64,000 nt of DNA from Mariniphaga sp. (GTDB lineage Bacteria > Bacteroidota > Bacteroidia > Bacteroidales > Prolixibacteraceae). Both the position numbers and the translations under genes were made by a program. Positions 9,536 to 18,447 of the stretch are shown one piece after another. The stretch lies in the NCBI GenBank assembly GCA_024636975.1, contig JAGXGA010000017.1, positions 124,001 through 188,000 on the forward strand, given 5' to 3'. The first letter of the stretch is position 1. Each line of letters begins with the position of its first letter. The notes under the pieces are model-generated. The model did no database searches. It saw only the letters and a list, made by a program, of their open reading frames with translations, and was not told the origin of the DNA.

Positions 9536-10321
9536 ATGACTATAAGAATCAATCTGATATTTGTTATGATATGTTGCGTGTTTATACGCACTGGTTTTGC
9601 GCAGAAGACCAACAGCAATGAAACAGTGCTTAGTGTTAAAACCGGCATGTCGTTTCTTATAACTGAAATCTATGGCGATTTTTCAGGTGCAGTCAATGAA
9701 TTCAACAGCCAGCCGGGTATATATACAGGTATTGAGTTGTCTCATTTCTTCACTGATGCCCTGGAAGCAGGCGGTGGACTATCCTCATCCATATTGAGAG
9801 GGAAAGCCTCCAGTCCCGACTTTTCAGCCATTGGTTACCAGTATTATCTGGAGGAACCATTCAATGAAGCTGTTCAATACAAAAACATGCTTTTGGGGCC
9901 TCAATTATTTGCCCGGTATCATTTTGGCAGAAACGGTCAGGATTCACCCAACCTCACCTGGTTCGTAAAAGCTGGTGCCGGAGTTTTGTTTCATAAATCG
10001 GAACTGTATTTCAGTAACCGAACTGAAAACGAACTGGTATTTGGAAAAGGTAGGGGTGATTCTAAACAGGGGAAACTGGCCTCCGGAGTGTTTGTTGTGG
10101 GAGGCGGATTTGGCCATAAAATTACGGATGTGATTAGTATAAAACTAGCTGCCGATTTTAATATGGTGGGTTACGATTTTCTGGATGTGGTGCATAATTT
10201 TGATGATGCAGGAAACCGGCGGAACATTATTGGAGTATTTACAAATATTTCAGCAGGCTTAGCTATTAAACTAAACAAACCGGAAGTATTGAATGATGAA
10301 CATTTACCCTTTAAACCATGA
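9536..10321 (+). CDS. Outer-membrane beta-barrel protein, first of a tandem pair
   Basis: Starting at the ATG at 9536 gives 261 residues with a clean signal peptide ending FIRTGFAQ; the upstream ATG at 9446 would add 30 residues before the signal and is less likely. The mature part is rich in alternating Gly/aromatic strands and ends in a barrel-like segment (FTNISAGLAIKLN), as expected for an 8-strand OmpX/OmpA-type porin fold. It is clearly paralogous to the next gene: shared features include SVKTG..L, TEIYxDF, QPGxYxGxELS, ALEAGxG, YHFGRN and FVKAGAG. The stop overlaps the start of the next gene (ATGA), so the two are translationally coupled. The role is unknown. Confidence 0.8.
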   Translation: MTIRINLIFVMICCVFIRTGFAQKTNSNETVLSVKTGMSFLITEIYGDFSGAVNEFNSQPGIYTGIELSHFFTDALEAGGGLSSSILRGKASSPDFSAIGYQYYLEEPFNEAVQYKNMLLGPQLFARYHFGRNGQDSPNLTWFVKAGAGVLFHKSELYFSNRTENELVFGKGRGDSKQGKLASGVFVVGGGFGHKITDVISIKLAADFNMVGYDFLDVVHNFDDAGNRRNIIGVFTNISAGLAIKLNKPEVLNDEHLPFKP

Positions 10322-11133
10322 AGAAAAAAGCATTAAATTACAAGATCGCGAATAAAAGACTCAGCGTATTATCAGTGTTGTTTGTAATACTGTTTCACAC
10401 TGCGGCTGCACAGGAAAACACGGGTGGGGAAAACACCGGAGGGACGGTTTTTTCAGTTAAAGGCGGGCTTTCTGTTTTGCAGACAGAAATTTTCCGTGAT
10501 TTTGCCGATATCGTTCAGTTCGATAACCAGCCCGGGTCTTATGCCGGGCTCGAGATAAGCCGCTTTGTTATGCCTGCTCTGGAAGCGGGCGCCGGATTTT
10601 CATGGTCGTCGCTGAAGGGTCATGCCGCTACAGCCGATCTTTCTGTTTTGGGCATTCCCATAAGTGTTGATGACCCGCTGGGGGCAGCAATGGATTACAA
10701 CATCAGGCTATATGGTCCGGATGTATTTGTTAGCTATCATTTTGGCCGGAACCTTCATAGCCCGGGCAGTCTTGATTTTTTTGTAAAGGCAGGAGCCGGC
10801 ATTCAGTTTTACGAGCTGGAACTGCTTTTCACCGACAGCGAAATCAATGCGCTTATTTTTGGCAATAATTATCAGCCCGACAGGAATTCCGATGTGGTGT
10901 ATTCATTTGGTGGCGGGTTAAGTTACGGGTTATCGGAATTGGTACGCCTGAAACTGGCAGCCAACATAAACCGCATGCAGTTTGTCCTTCCGGAGGTGTT
11001 GCAAAACTTTAACGGTGCAGAAGGCCAGATGAGCGTTCCCGGGGTGTTTTTAAATTTTTCGGCAGGTATCGCTTTTAAATTAGGCAAACGGGAAGGAAGC
11101 ACCAATAAAGCCGGTTTTCCTTTTGCGCCTTGA
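10318..11133 (+). CDS. Outer-membrane beta-barrel protein, second of a tandem pair
   Basis: The 271-residue protein has an N-terminal signal peptide (hydrophobic core SVLFVILFHTAAA, cleavage near AQE) and the same barrel pattern as the preceding paralogue, including TEIFRDF, QPGSYAGLEISRF, ALEAGAG, SYHFGRN and FVKAGAGI. Its start overlaps the upstream stop by four bases, consistent with a recent tandem duplication kept as an operon. The C-terminus ends FLNFSAGIAFKLGKREG plus a short tail. No ligand or partner can be inferred. Divergence between the copies is greatest in the middle loops, as is common in surface-exposed barrels. Confidence 0.8.
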   Translation: MKKKALNYKIANKRLSVLSVLFVILFHTAAAQENTGGENTGGTVFSVKGGLSVLQTEIFRDFADIVQFDNQPGSYAGLEISRFVMPALEAGAGFSWSSLKGHAATADLSVLGIPISVDDPLGAAMDYNIRLYGPDVFVSYHFGRNLHSPGSLDFFVKAGAGIQFYELELLFTDSEINALIFGNNYQPDRNSDVVYSFGGGLSYGLSELVRLKLAANINRMQFVLPEVLQNFNGAEGQMSVPGVFLNFSAGIAFKLGKREGSTNKAGFPFAP

Positions 11134-11798
11134 TTTCGAATTATAAGGCAGATCACTGGTTACTGGTCATTCAGTGACACCCGGAATTTGCAAGTGTGCG
11201 CAGCGAATTCCGCAGGTGAGCCTGTCCCGTTATCGGGAAACTAATCCCGCTGGATGAAAGGAAGCGGGACAGTTTAAAGTTCAGAGTTTAAAGTTCAGAG
11301 TTAAAGACTGCCTGAATGATGTTATTTTACTGGCCATTGGGAACCCGGAACCCGAAACCCGAAACCCGAAACTGGTAACTGGTCATCCCGCCTAACAAGG
11401 TTTTTCTGTATTTGCTATTCTCTGCTCCTTTTCAATGTTTTTTACCTATTGAAATTGGTGCATGGCGGGATTTCCGCTGCGCTTCAACTGGTTACTGGGA
11501 ACCCGGAACCCGAAACTGGTCATTAGACATTGGGAAGGCGCATGGAAAGGATGATTTTCAAACCCAGGCCGGCAGTTGCGCCGCGAGGCGGTAGATTGAG
11601 GCTGCATTGCTATACACATTTGATTCCTCCGGAATCGTTGGCAGGAACATGGCCGGTGCAGAGGGATAGCTCCCTAAGATGACTCTCCAGTCTCTATGGC
11701 TGCTGGTTTACTCAAGTTATTTTTTATATAATACTGCTAAAGCAATTCAGCGGACTGTTTGACTGTTCACTGTTTGACTGTTCACTATCTTCCGTGGG
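11134..11798. other. Repeat-rich intergenic spacer
   Basis: Several low-complexity tracts occur: AGTTTAAAGTTCAGAG repeats (about 11273-11305), GGAACCCGGAACCCGAAACC repeats (about 11339-11372 and again 11498-11515), and GTTTGACTGTTCACT repeats (about 11757-11787) just before the stop of the next reverse-strand gene. A small inverted repeat GATTCC-TCC-GGAATC lies near 11622. The 60-codon open frame here is built from the repeats and is not believed to be a gene. Confidence 0.6.
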
Positions 11799-13754
11799 TC
11801 ACTGTTTGCTTATATTCAAAAACTCTCTGTGCGGATTAGAATCGGAAGAATCATTTGATGGTTTGAAAAAGGTATATAACGGGTTCATGGGGAGAAATTC
11901 CGGAACAATGCCCATCATTTCTTCCACCAATTCCTGACGGCTTTTATCATCGAGGCCGGTTAGCAGGTCGGTTATTTTTTTGTTTACTTTTTGGAAATCG
12001 TGCTTACGGACCTTACCTATAAGTATTTTATCGTTATGGGTAGGCAGCAGTTCTTCCCTGTTGTCGAGCAGCTCCTCATACAGCTTTTCTCCGGGCCGCA
12101 AACCGGTAACACTTATTTCGATGTCTTTATGGGGTATAAAGCCCGACAGGGAGATCATTTTTTCGGCCAGGGCATATATTTTTACCGGCTCACCCATGTC
12201 GAATACGAATATTTCACCGCCCTTGCCCATGAACCCTGCTTCCAGCACCAGCTGACAGGCCTCGGGGATGGTCATGAAGTAGCGTGTGATGTCCTCATGG
12301 GTAACAGTAACCGGACCGCCCTTTTCGATCTGTTTTTTAAACAGCGGCACGACCGACCCGTTGGAGCCGAGTACGTTTCCAAACCTTGTGGTTATAAACC
12401 GTGTGGAACCCATTTCCGACTGCACCAGCGACTGGATGTAAATTTCACTGATGCGCTTCGATGCCCCCATCACATTAGTGGGGTTCACGGCTTTATCGGT
12501 AGATATGAAAACAAACTTATCGATGTTGAACTCGATGGCCAGATCGGCAAGGTTTTTGGTGCCTCCCACATTTACCCGCAGGGCTTCCCAGGGGAACTCC
12601 TCCATCAGGGGCACGTGCTTGTAGGCTGCCGCATTGAACACGATGTTGGGAGTGTATTTTTCAAATACCTGCCGGAGCTTGTACTTGTTGGTCACATCGC
12701 CCACAATAATCCTGAATTCTGTATGGGAATTACCTAAAATCTCCTGTTGCAGGTCGTACAGGTCCGATTCAGCCTTATCGAGCAGGATTACCTGCTTTAC
12801 ACGGAAGATTATCAGCTGGCGCACGATCTCTGAACCGATGGAACCGGCTGCCCCGGTTACCAGAACAACAGAATCTTTAAGTCCTGCAGCAATGTTTTGG
12901 CACTGCAGCACAATAGCATCTCTTCCCAGCAGGTCTTCGATGTTTATGCGGCGGATGGTCTTTGCTTCCAGCTCGCCGTTAATCCATGTTTTTATTGACG
13001 GTACTTCTTTTACTACCAGGTTAATTTCCAGGCACCGGTCGGTGATCTCCCGTTTACGCTTTTGCGTGATATTCGACGAATCGATTGCAAATATCAACTC
13101 GGACACATTTTTTTGAGTGATGATTTTGCTGAATGCCTTTTCTACAGAGTAAATGGGAACACCGGCAGTGTACTTTCCCCGAAGTGAGGGGTTATCGTCG
13201 ATGAACCCGATGATGTTGCTCTTTTCTGAGTTGTCGCGGAGCAAGGCGTTGAAGGTAATCTGCCCGAGTTCGCCGGCACCAAAAATAATTACATTTTTCT
13301 TTCCTTTTTCGCTTCTGAAAACTCTCAGGTAAACCATTTTGGCCATCAGTCTTGCCGTTACAAGTACTGCGGCAACCGAAAGAACATGAATAATGATTAC
13401 CGAAACCGGTATAACCAAAATGGAGGGAGCAATCAACAGCCTTCCGGCAAATGAAATCTGAGCAAGTATAAGGCCTGAACAAACTGTGGCGGAGATGACA
13501 CGCAATACATCTTCAATAGCGCTTAGTCTCAGGATGCCGGAGTATGATCGTGAAATGCGGAAGCAAAAAAGAAAAACAGGAAAAACAACTGCCAGATGAA
13601 CCAGATTGAGGTTTGCCTCTACCGCGTTCAACTGGAAGTTAAAACGGAGGAAGTAGGCCATTATCCAGGAAACAAATACCACTGAAAGGTCGAATGTTAG
13701 AACCATCCACCGGGGCAGAAACCGGGTTGAAAAATATTGAATAAATAGGGACAT
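11799..13754 (-). CDS. WbpM/FlaA1/CapD-type NDP-sugar 4,6-dehydratase
   Basis: This 651-residue protein has the full-length membrane-anchored architecture: four TM helices (about residues 12-120), a linker Rossmann domain (VIIFGAGELGQITF near 155), then an SDR catalytic domain with TGAAGSIGSE (near 300), GDVTN, NAAAYKHVPLME and STDKAVNPTNVMGASKR (near 425), followed by RFGNVLGSNGSV and the conserved GLRPGEKLYEELL. Relatives convert UDP-GlcNAc to a 4-keto-6-deoxy sugar, the first step toward QuiNAc/FucNAc/bacillosamine-type residues in capsule or O-antigen. Here it closes the reverse-strand part of the exopolysaccharide block. The exact substrate is not readable from sequence. Confidence 0.92.
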   Translation of the reverse strand: MSLFIQYFSTRFLPRWMVLTFDLSVVFVSWIMAYFLRFNFQLNAVEANLNLVHLAVVFPVFLFCFRISRSYSGILRLSAIEDVLRVISATVCSGLILAQISFAGRLLIAPSILVIPVSVIIIHVLSVAAVLVTARLMAKMVYLRVFRSEKGKKNVIIFGAGELGQITFNALLRDNSEKSNIIGFIDDNPSLRGKYTAGVPIYSVEKAFSKIITQKNVSELIFAIDSSNITQKRKREITDRCLEINLVVKEVPSIKTWINGELEAKTIRRINIEDLLGRDAIVLQCQNIAAGLKDSVVLVTGAAGSIGSEIVRQLIIFRVKQVILLDKAESDLYDLQQEILGNSHTEFRIIVGDVTNKYKLRQVFEKYTPNIVFNAAAYKHVPLMEEFPWEALRVNVGGTKNLADLAIEFNIDKFVFISTDKAVNPTNVMGASKRISEIYIQSLVQSEMGSTRFITTRFGNVLGSNGSVVPLFKKQIEKGGPVTVTHEDITRYFMTIPEACQLVLEAGFMGKGGEIFVFDMGEPVKIYALAEKMISLSGFIPHKDIEISVTGLRPGEKLYEELLDNREELLPTHNDKILIGKVRKHDFQKVNKKITDLLTGLDDKSRQELVEEMMGIVPEFLPMNPLYTFFKPSNDSSDSNPHREFLNISKQ

Positions 13755-13933
13755 GAGTGTATGGTTTACATTTTAGTTTTTAAAAGCGCCGCAATGTATT
13801 AACTTTTTATCAGAGAACAAACCGTATTCATGATTTTTATCATTATAGCTGATATTTTTCTTTATTTTAATCCTGAAATTCAGGGTATTCATCGGGAGGC
13901 ACACTTTCCAGCAAAATTTAAAGGTCAGGGGGT

Positions 13934-15115
13934 TCATAATGCATAAATTTTTTCGGTGGCTTCAAGCGCTTCGTTCGTTTTTGAATATTGAAGTCTGAAG
14001 AATGGTGTTTTCCCGACCCAATCGAAAAATCGGGATACGTTTTCAGTATCAGGATTTACCCAGGTTTCTTTCAGCAGCAACTGCAACGCATCTTTCTTTT
14101 CAACTTTTTCAAAAAGATAAGGTGCGGACTTTTTGAATTTGACAAAAACCAATGCTTTAACCGGATATGGCGCATTATTGATTTCTGTTTGATTTCGAAC
14201 AGTAAGGTAACGAACCTGTTTCCCGGTAATTGCACGTACCGGATTCATTTCTTTTAATTCAGGGTAATAAACCGACAGCCTTTCAGCAGCTCCTTCCTTT
14301 ACCGAAATTGAAGCAGGAAATGGAAATACTTCTCCATTATCGTCAGCTGCAATAAAATCATCGGAAAGGTATCCATAACCGTTTGCTTTTAGTATGGCCG
14401 AAATAGTACTTTTCCCTGCTCCGCCTGCTGCCGAAAACATTATGGCCTGCCTGTTTTTTACGACACCCGATGCATGAAGGGTCATCATCCACCCGTTATA
14501 ATCTTTGTTGAATAAAATACTGTAAATTTGTTGTTTTACTGAGCCTGTAAAATATTCAATATGTTTCTTTTTAAACACATCTACAATTTGTCCGTTGTAT
14601 CTGAAAAAGAACAATCTGTTGTTTTCAAATAATTCGATTTTGTGTGCGGAGTTTTGTGATTCTGAATCTGTCAGGCTTACATCTGTCAGGTGTATAAATA
14701 ACGGGTGTATTGAGAATTCAAGAAAATCATTTTGATAATACATTGAAATTGTTTTGTTGCCAATTTTGTATGTTTTCACCGAATACACTGAAGCAGGGAC
14801 TGATTTTATTACTGAGGGCCTTAAGGAAATAGAAACTGCATTTTCAGGTTGATTTAAATGCTGAATCATTTTAATCATTTCATGTGTAAAAGCGGAGATA
14901 TTTTCTTCAAGGTGCCCATATTTTTCATTGCAAACTGAAATTATATGGTTTAATGAATAGCCTTGCTTATAAAGGCGAAAAACATCGTAAGCAGGTTCTT
15001 CAAACAAAACAAATGATTTTGAAGGTTGAAACCAGGTTGCATAAGAGTAACCTAATTTAAGGATAACTGTATTTGGTGAAGACGTCTGAGTTTTTTGCAT
15101 TGCATTTACTATCAT
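13934..15115 (-). CDS. PqqD-like / HPr-kinase-like fusion protein
   Basis: The C-terminal half (from about residue 205) resembles HPr kinase/phosphorylase folds: Walker A is SAAGGAGKST (residues 228-237, Lys235), followed by YLSDDFIAADD (about 255-265), the expected paired acidic residues, and the characteristic PFPASISVKEGA. The N-terminal 90 residues look PqqD-like (EEPAYDVFRLYKQGYSLNHI, repeated acidic helix), the fold used as a RiPP recognition element. HprK-type kinases with PqqD-type partners are known from exopolysaccharide clusters (the HPr-rel-A type) and from lasso-peptide clusters. No HPr, cyclase or transglutaminase gene is nearby, but a 61-residue exported peptide gene lies 138 bp upstream on the same strand. 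A peptide-directed kinase is inferred, not shown. Confidence 0.7.
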   Translation of the reverse strand: MIVNAMQKTQTSSPNTVILKLGYSYATWFQPSKSFVLFEEPAYDVFRLYKQGYSLNHIISVCNEKYGHLEENISAFTHEMIKMIQHLNQPENAVSISLRPSVIKSVPASVYSVKTYKIGNKTISMYYQNDFLEFSIHPLFIHLTDVSLTDSESQNSAHKIELFENNRLFFFRYNGQIVDVFKKKHIEYFTGSVKQQIYSILFNKDYNGWMMTLHASGVVKNRQAIMFSAAGGAGKSTISAILKANGYGYLSDDFIAADDNGEVFPFPASISVKEGAAERLSVYYPELKEMNPVRAITGKQVRYLTVRNQTEINNAPYPVKALVFVKFKKSAPYLFEKVEKKDALQLLLKETWVNPDTENVSRFFDWVGKTPFFRLQYSKTNEALEATEKIYAL

Positions 15116-15253
15116 GGAAGTAAAATCTAATGAAAAAAAAGAAAGAACCGGTATAAGTAACCAGGATCGAATTTTATAGTTGTTTTTACGAGATAATCAA
15201 ATTTGATCAATTATTTTTTTTTCGTGCCTTTTTCATTAGCATGAAAAAATACA

Positions 15254-15439
15254 TTATGGTTTTCTCGGCGGTCTTCCGGGTCTTGCAGGAGTAATTGAGC
15301 TTGCACTGGCGTTTTTTGTATCCAGAAACAATAAAGTTGTTGCAGTCAATGCTGTTATACCAACCTTTTTGAAAGCCTCTTTTCGTGTGATTTTTTCATC
15401 AGATGCGATTCTGACTTTTTTACTATTATCTTTACTCAT
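15254..15439 (-). CDS. Small exported Pro/Arg-tailed peptide
   Basis: The 61-codon frame encodes a basic N-terminus, an ITRKEAFKKVG segment resembling a Tat-like motif, a hydrophobic run (ITALTATTLLFL) and a signal-peptidase-like NASA|SS site. Cleavage there would release about 15 residues, SSITPARPGRPPRKP, which is cationic and one-third proline. It sits between the T9SS protein (31 bp) and the PqqD-HprK fusion (138 bp) on the same strand. The clear leader/core organisation and the neighbouring PqqD domain argue that it is real and may be a substrate of the kinase. Alternatives: a small exported structural peptide, or a chance ORF (less likely given the coherent signal). Confidence 0.6.
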   Translation of the reverse strand: MSKDNSKKVRIASDEKITRKEAFKKVGITALTATTLLFLDTKNASASSITPARPGRPPRKP

Positions 15440-15470
15440 TGTATATCATTTAATTTATTATACTTCGTAG

Positions 15471-17471
15471 CTAATTCATTAAAACCAGTTTTTCTGTCTG
15501 GCTGATGCTATTTTGTTTAATGTTTAACAGGTAAATTCCGGCAGGAATGCCTGAAACATCAATCCTGTTCTGGCTCAGGTTCTCTGCTCGACGGCTGGTC
15601 CAAATTTTACCATTGATACTGTAAAGCGTAAAAGTGATTTCTGGATTGGCAGGGCCATTGATGTAAATGGTGTTGTCGAGGTTGAAAACTTTGAAAGTGT
15701 TTTCTGCAACCGGACTGTTAATACCTGTTGCTGTGTATTTTGTTATCAGCAAGTTAAAACGTCCAGATCCCGCTGTTCCTGCTGCAATGGTTGCTGTGCA
15801 TTTTGCATTTTCAACATTAAGTTTTGTTAAGGTCTGGGTTTGGGTATCTTCCAGGTACACCTCTGCTTCAGTAGGGAAACCGGTTGATACCTCAAGTGAA
15901 AAAGTTACCTCTCCGCCAGCCGGGAAATCGAGGCCAACCGGAATCCGCACTTCGTTAAAAGAAATATCGGGCAGCGCCTGAACTGCAAAATCAACACTAC
16001 TGCTGCCATCAACCAATCTGGTATAAAGCGCCAAATCGGGATTGCCTTTTAATTTGCCTGCATCGTATGATGGATCCAATCCGTTTGTCATATCTTTTCC
16101 AAAAGCTACCATGGTCTGGTTTATCATATCTCCGGCTCTTACTGATAACCTGATGGCAGGACCTGGTGCTTTAGCCGATTTAAGCGGTGTGGTTGGCTGA
16201 GAGACCTGCATTTCAGGTTTAAAGTATACAATTTTATTTGCTGCCGCTTTTACAATAAATCCCTGTCCAGCGGCAATAAAAGCCTGGTCTAAATCAGGAA
16301 GAGTTTCACCGTCATCATTTGGGAATGCTCCAAAATTATTATTTGAAATGGTGTAATAATCATTAGCTGATTCGTCCCAGACATACAATGCCTGATTGGC
16401 AGAAGGCAAAATACCCCTACTTATAAGAGCATTTAAAATACTGCCTTCACCTTTTGCATAAATCGCTGAAGTATATGGGTTTCCTAGCGCATTCCATCCA
16501 AAACCATCGGTAACAAAATTTGAAAATGAAATTAATCCGGAATTGATTGTTCCGGAAAAAGTTACTGTTCCTTCAGTGCTGCGCCGCAGTACGTAACCTT
16601 GGCCTACTCCAAAAGTTAATGTATCACCGGCAATGGTATAAGGTGTCCAGGCATCATCAGTTGTGTTATATGGAGCAAGATCGTAATCATTGGCTGTTGC
16701 ATCCTTAGCAATAGAATTATTGGTTACAAAGCTGCCCAATTGCTGCCCTGAAACAGGCGAAGAAACAATATGCCAGCCGGAGCTGGGGATGTAGCGTTGC
16801 ACGGATTTTGTCCCTGTACCTTTCAGTGGACGATCTCCAATAATTAAACTGCCAGTTCCTGCTGAAGAAGATTCAATTAATAATGCTGTGTTAATGGTTA
16901 TTGAGAGCCCTGAATTTATAGTTGCTGCACCAGTGGGATTGATGGTTAAGTTTGATACAGTTCTTGGTCCGGAAATAGTAACCCCGCCACTGTTGTTTAT
17001 GCTCACATCGGTTGGTCCTGATTTAGTAGGCCATTCAAAACCAGTAGTCTTGGCCTTTGTTCCGGAATAAACAAGTGCTTTAGTAGTGCCATATACTATA
17101 GGATTAGTATCTGACACAATTGTTCCATTCCCAACGATAGTCAGTGTCCCATTGACAGTTAATTTTGTATAATCATTAGAATAATTATTAATATTTAAAG
17201 TTTCACCTTCATTTATAGTAAGATTATGACAAATCTCTGAAGTGTTAATTACAATAGTTACATTTGTAGCTATTACTACATCATCGGTAGGTTTAGGTAC
17301 AATTCCTCCGGACCAGGTGGCTCCCGAATTATAATTACCTTTTTTAATGCTTGTAATTGTATCCCCCCTTCCCTGCAAAATAACCGCCACAATTAAAGCA
17401 AGTGTCAGAGCTGGTGCTTTCAGTTTTGGAATAAATCGCTTCCAAAAGTATGAATTTGTAAGTTTTTTCAT
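15471..17471 (-). CDS. T9SS-secreted beta-rich surface protein
   Basis: Taking ATG at 17471 gives 666 residues; the longer frame to 17567 adds 32 residues that do not look like a signal. The N-terminus has a long signal peptide (hydrophobic core LTLALIVAVILQG). Next come GATWSGGIVPKPTDDVVI and regularly spaced TVNGTLTIVGNGTIV-type strands, typical of a parallel beta-helix (about 40-220). A mid region has Gly/Asn-rich repeats of unknown fold (SGWHIVSSPVSGQQLG, GWNALGNPYTSAI). The C-terminal 80 residues form a type A T9SS sorting domain: FKVFNLDNTIYI, ITFTLYSINGKI, IDVSGIPAGIYLLNI and a final basic strand (TEKLVLMN). It is exported and attached at, or released from, the cell surface. It lies first in a reverse-strand series with the small peptide and the kinase. 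Confidence 0.85.
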   Translation of the reverse strand: MKKLTNSYFWKRFIPKLKAPALTLALIVAVILQGRGDTITSIKKGNYNSGATWSGGIVPKPTDDVVIATNVTIVINTSEICHNLTINEGETLNINNYSNDYTKLTVNGTLTIVGNGTIVSDTNPIVYGTTKALVYSGTKAKTTGFEWPTKSGPTDVSINNSGGVTISGPRTVSNLTINPTGAATINSGLSITINTALLIESSSAGTGSLIIGDRPLKGTGTKSVQRYIPSSGWHIVSSPVSGQQLGSFVTNNSIAKDATANDYDLAPYNTTDDAWTPYTIAGDTLTFGVGQGYVLRRSTEGTVTFSGTINSGLISFSNFVTDGFGWNALGNPYTSAIYAKGEGSILNALISRGILPSANQALYVWDESANDYYTISNNNFGAFPNDDGETLPDLDQAFIAAGQGFIVKAAANKIVYFKPEMQVSQPTTPLKSAKAPGPAIRLSVRAGDMINQTMVAFGKDMTNGLDPSYDAGKLKGNPDLALYTRLVDGSSSVDFAVQALPDISFNEVRIPVGLDFPAGGEVTFSLEVSTGFPTEAEVYLEDTQTQTLTKLNVENAKCTATIAAGTAGSGRFNLLITKYTATGINSPVAENTFKVFNLDNTIYINGPANPEITFTLYSINGKIWTSRRAENLSQNRIDVSGIPAGIYLLNIKQNSISQTEKLVLMN

Positions 17472-18447
17472 GTAATTTATTTTTGTTTTTAAACTAATGT
17501 TAATTTTATTAAAATGCCTCACGTAATAATAAAGGTCGGGGATAAAGGTTAATTCTGATTGTTTCATGTGCTACTTGTTTCAGCTGGGTTCAGTGGATTC
17601 GATTCTTTTATTTAGTTCTTTAATATTTTTATTCAGATGATTGCAGTAAGGATTACAAATTAAAACTTCATACAATTTATGAAATTAGATTATTTAATTC
17701 CAAATATTTTATAACCATATGTGCACATTTTGTCAGATTAGGACAACTTGTCCCTGATTTGTACACAGTCCAATTTTTGAAGCATGGAACCGGAATGAAG
17801 CGGCATGGGGCAGATCATCAGGAAATTGACGTTCGGCTTTAGCCAATGGATAAATAATGAATTTGTAACAACTGTCCGGCTTTAACCTTATTTTAAAAGT
17901 GAACGGTTTCCACTTGGAAATTCGACAACAAGAGAACATTTGACCGGAGGTGGTGAATTTAGTACAGGCACTTATAAATTAATGAACCGTTCTCTTCAAA
18001 AAAACGGTTCCCTTAATTGCACTAACACTCCCTGACATTAAAGCCGTCATTGGGGTCTGTAAGGTTACGTAGCCAGCTTTTTAAAGATGTAAATGCAGAA
18101 TTTTGCTATGCCATTTAATAAAGTGCCGGCAACTGCACCTGGGCGGGTTAACTATGACGGGACTGAGAGAACCCACTTGAACTATACCAGCTCCTCCTTT
18201 TGCAATAATTTCCTGTCGGAAGATTCGCCGGATTTGCCTTTCTTTTCCCCCTGGCCGTATCCGTAACCGTATCCGTATCCGTAACCGTAACCGTAACCTC
18301 TGCCAAAGATGTGGTTCTTTTTTCCGATCCTTCATTCACCCTCAATCACCATCTCTCTCATTTCCCATTTACCCCCAATCCTCACCTTCGGGTAAAAAAA
18401 TAATAAATTACTGAACATTAACAAGTCATATATTTTTTCTTTTAAAA
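17472..18447. other. Long divergent intergenic region at the capsule block
   Basis: About 975 bp separate the reverse-strand T9SS gene from the forward wza-like gene. The region holds a Wzc-tail remnant on the reverse strand (listed separately) and an 8-bp inverted repeat GAACCGTT...AACGGTTC at 17984-18010. Around 17836-17865 it also has a stretch (CGGCTTTAGCC..GGATAAATAATGAAT) resembling one end of the dispersed repeat region at 24847-24880. Short frames here are not coherent proteins. Promoters for both flanking operons presumably lie here, but I cannot place them with confidence. Confidence 0.6.
18182..18325 (-). pseudogene. Remnant of a second Wzc-type kinase C-terminal tail
   Basis: In one reverse-strand frame, 47 codons read GKKNHIFGRG, then seven Tyr-Gly pairs, then QGEKKGKSGESSDRKLLQKEELV and a stop. 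This closely mirrors the end of the intact kinase at 19307-21820, which reads GKKNYNFGGG, a Tyr-Gly run, then a charged tail with SSRKVLNPDEVK. Upstream of 18325 the frame is broken (VNE.. in a shifted frame, then stops) and no kinase domain is present. The underlying DNA is a CCGTAA/CCGTAT hexamer repeat. It is best explained as the relic of an inverted or exchanged wzc gene. Confidence 0.75.

Noticed and set aside
11412-11594. 60-codon forward frame
   Set aside because: Built from GGAACCCGGAACC-type repeat sequence; no protein character.
11991-12737. 248-codon forward frame inside the dehydratase gene
   Set aside because: Antisense shadow of the SDR domain, with no coherent domain of its own.
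18148-18345. 65-codon reverse frame reading Val-Thr-Asp-Thr repeats
   Set aside because: It is a shifted reading of the hexamer repeat in the Wzc tail relic; the Tyr-Gly frame explains the sequence.
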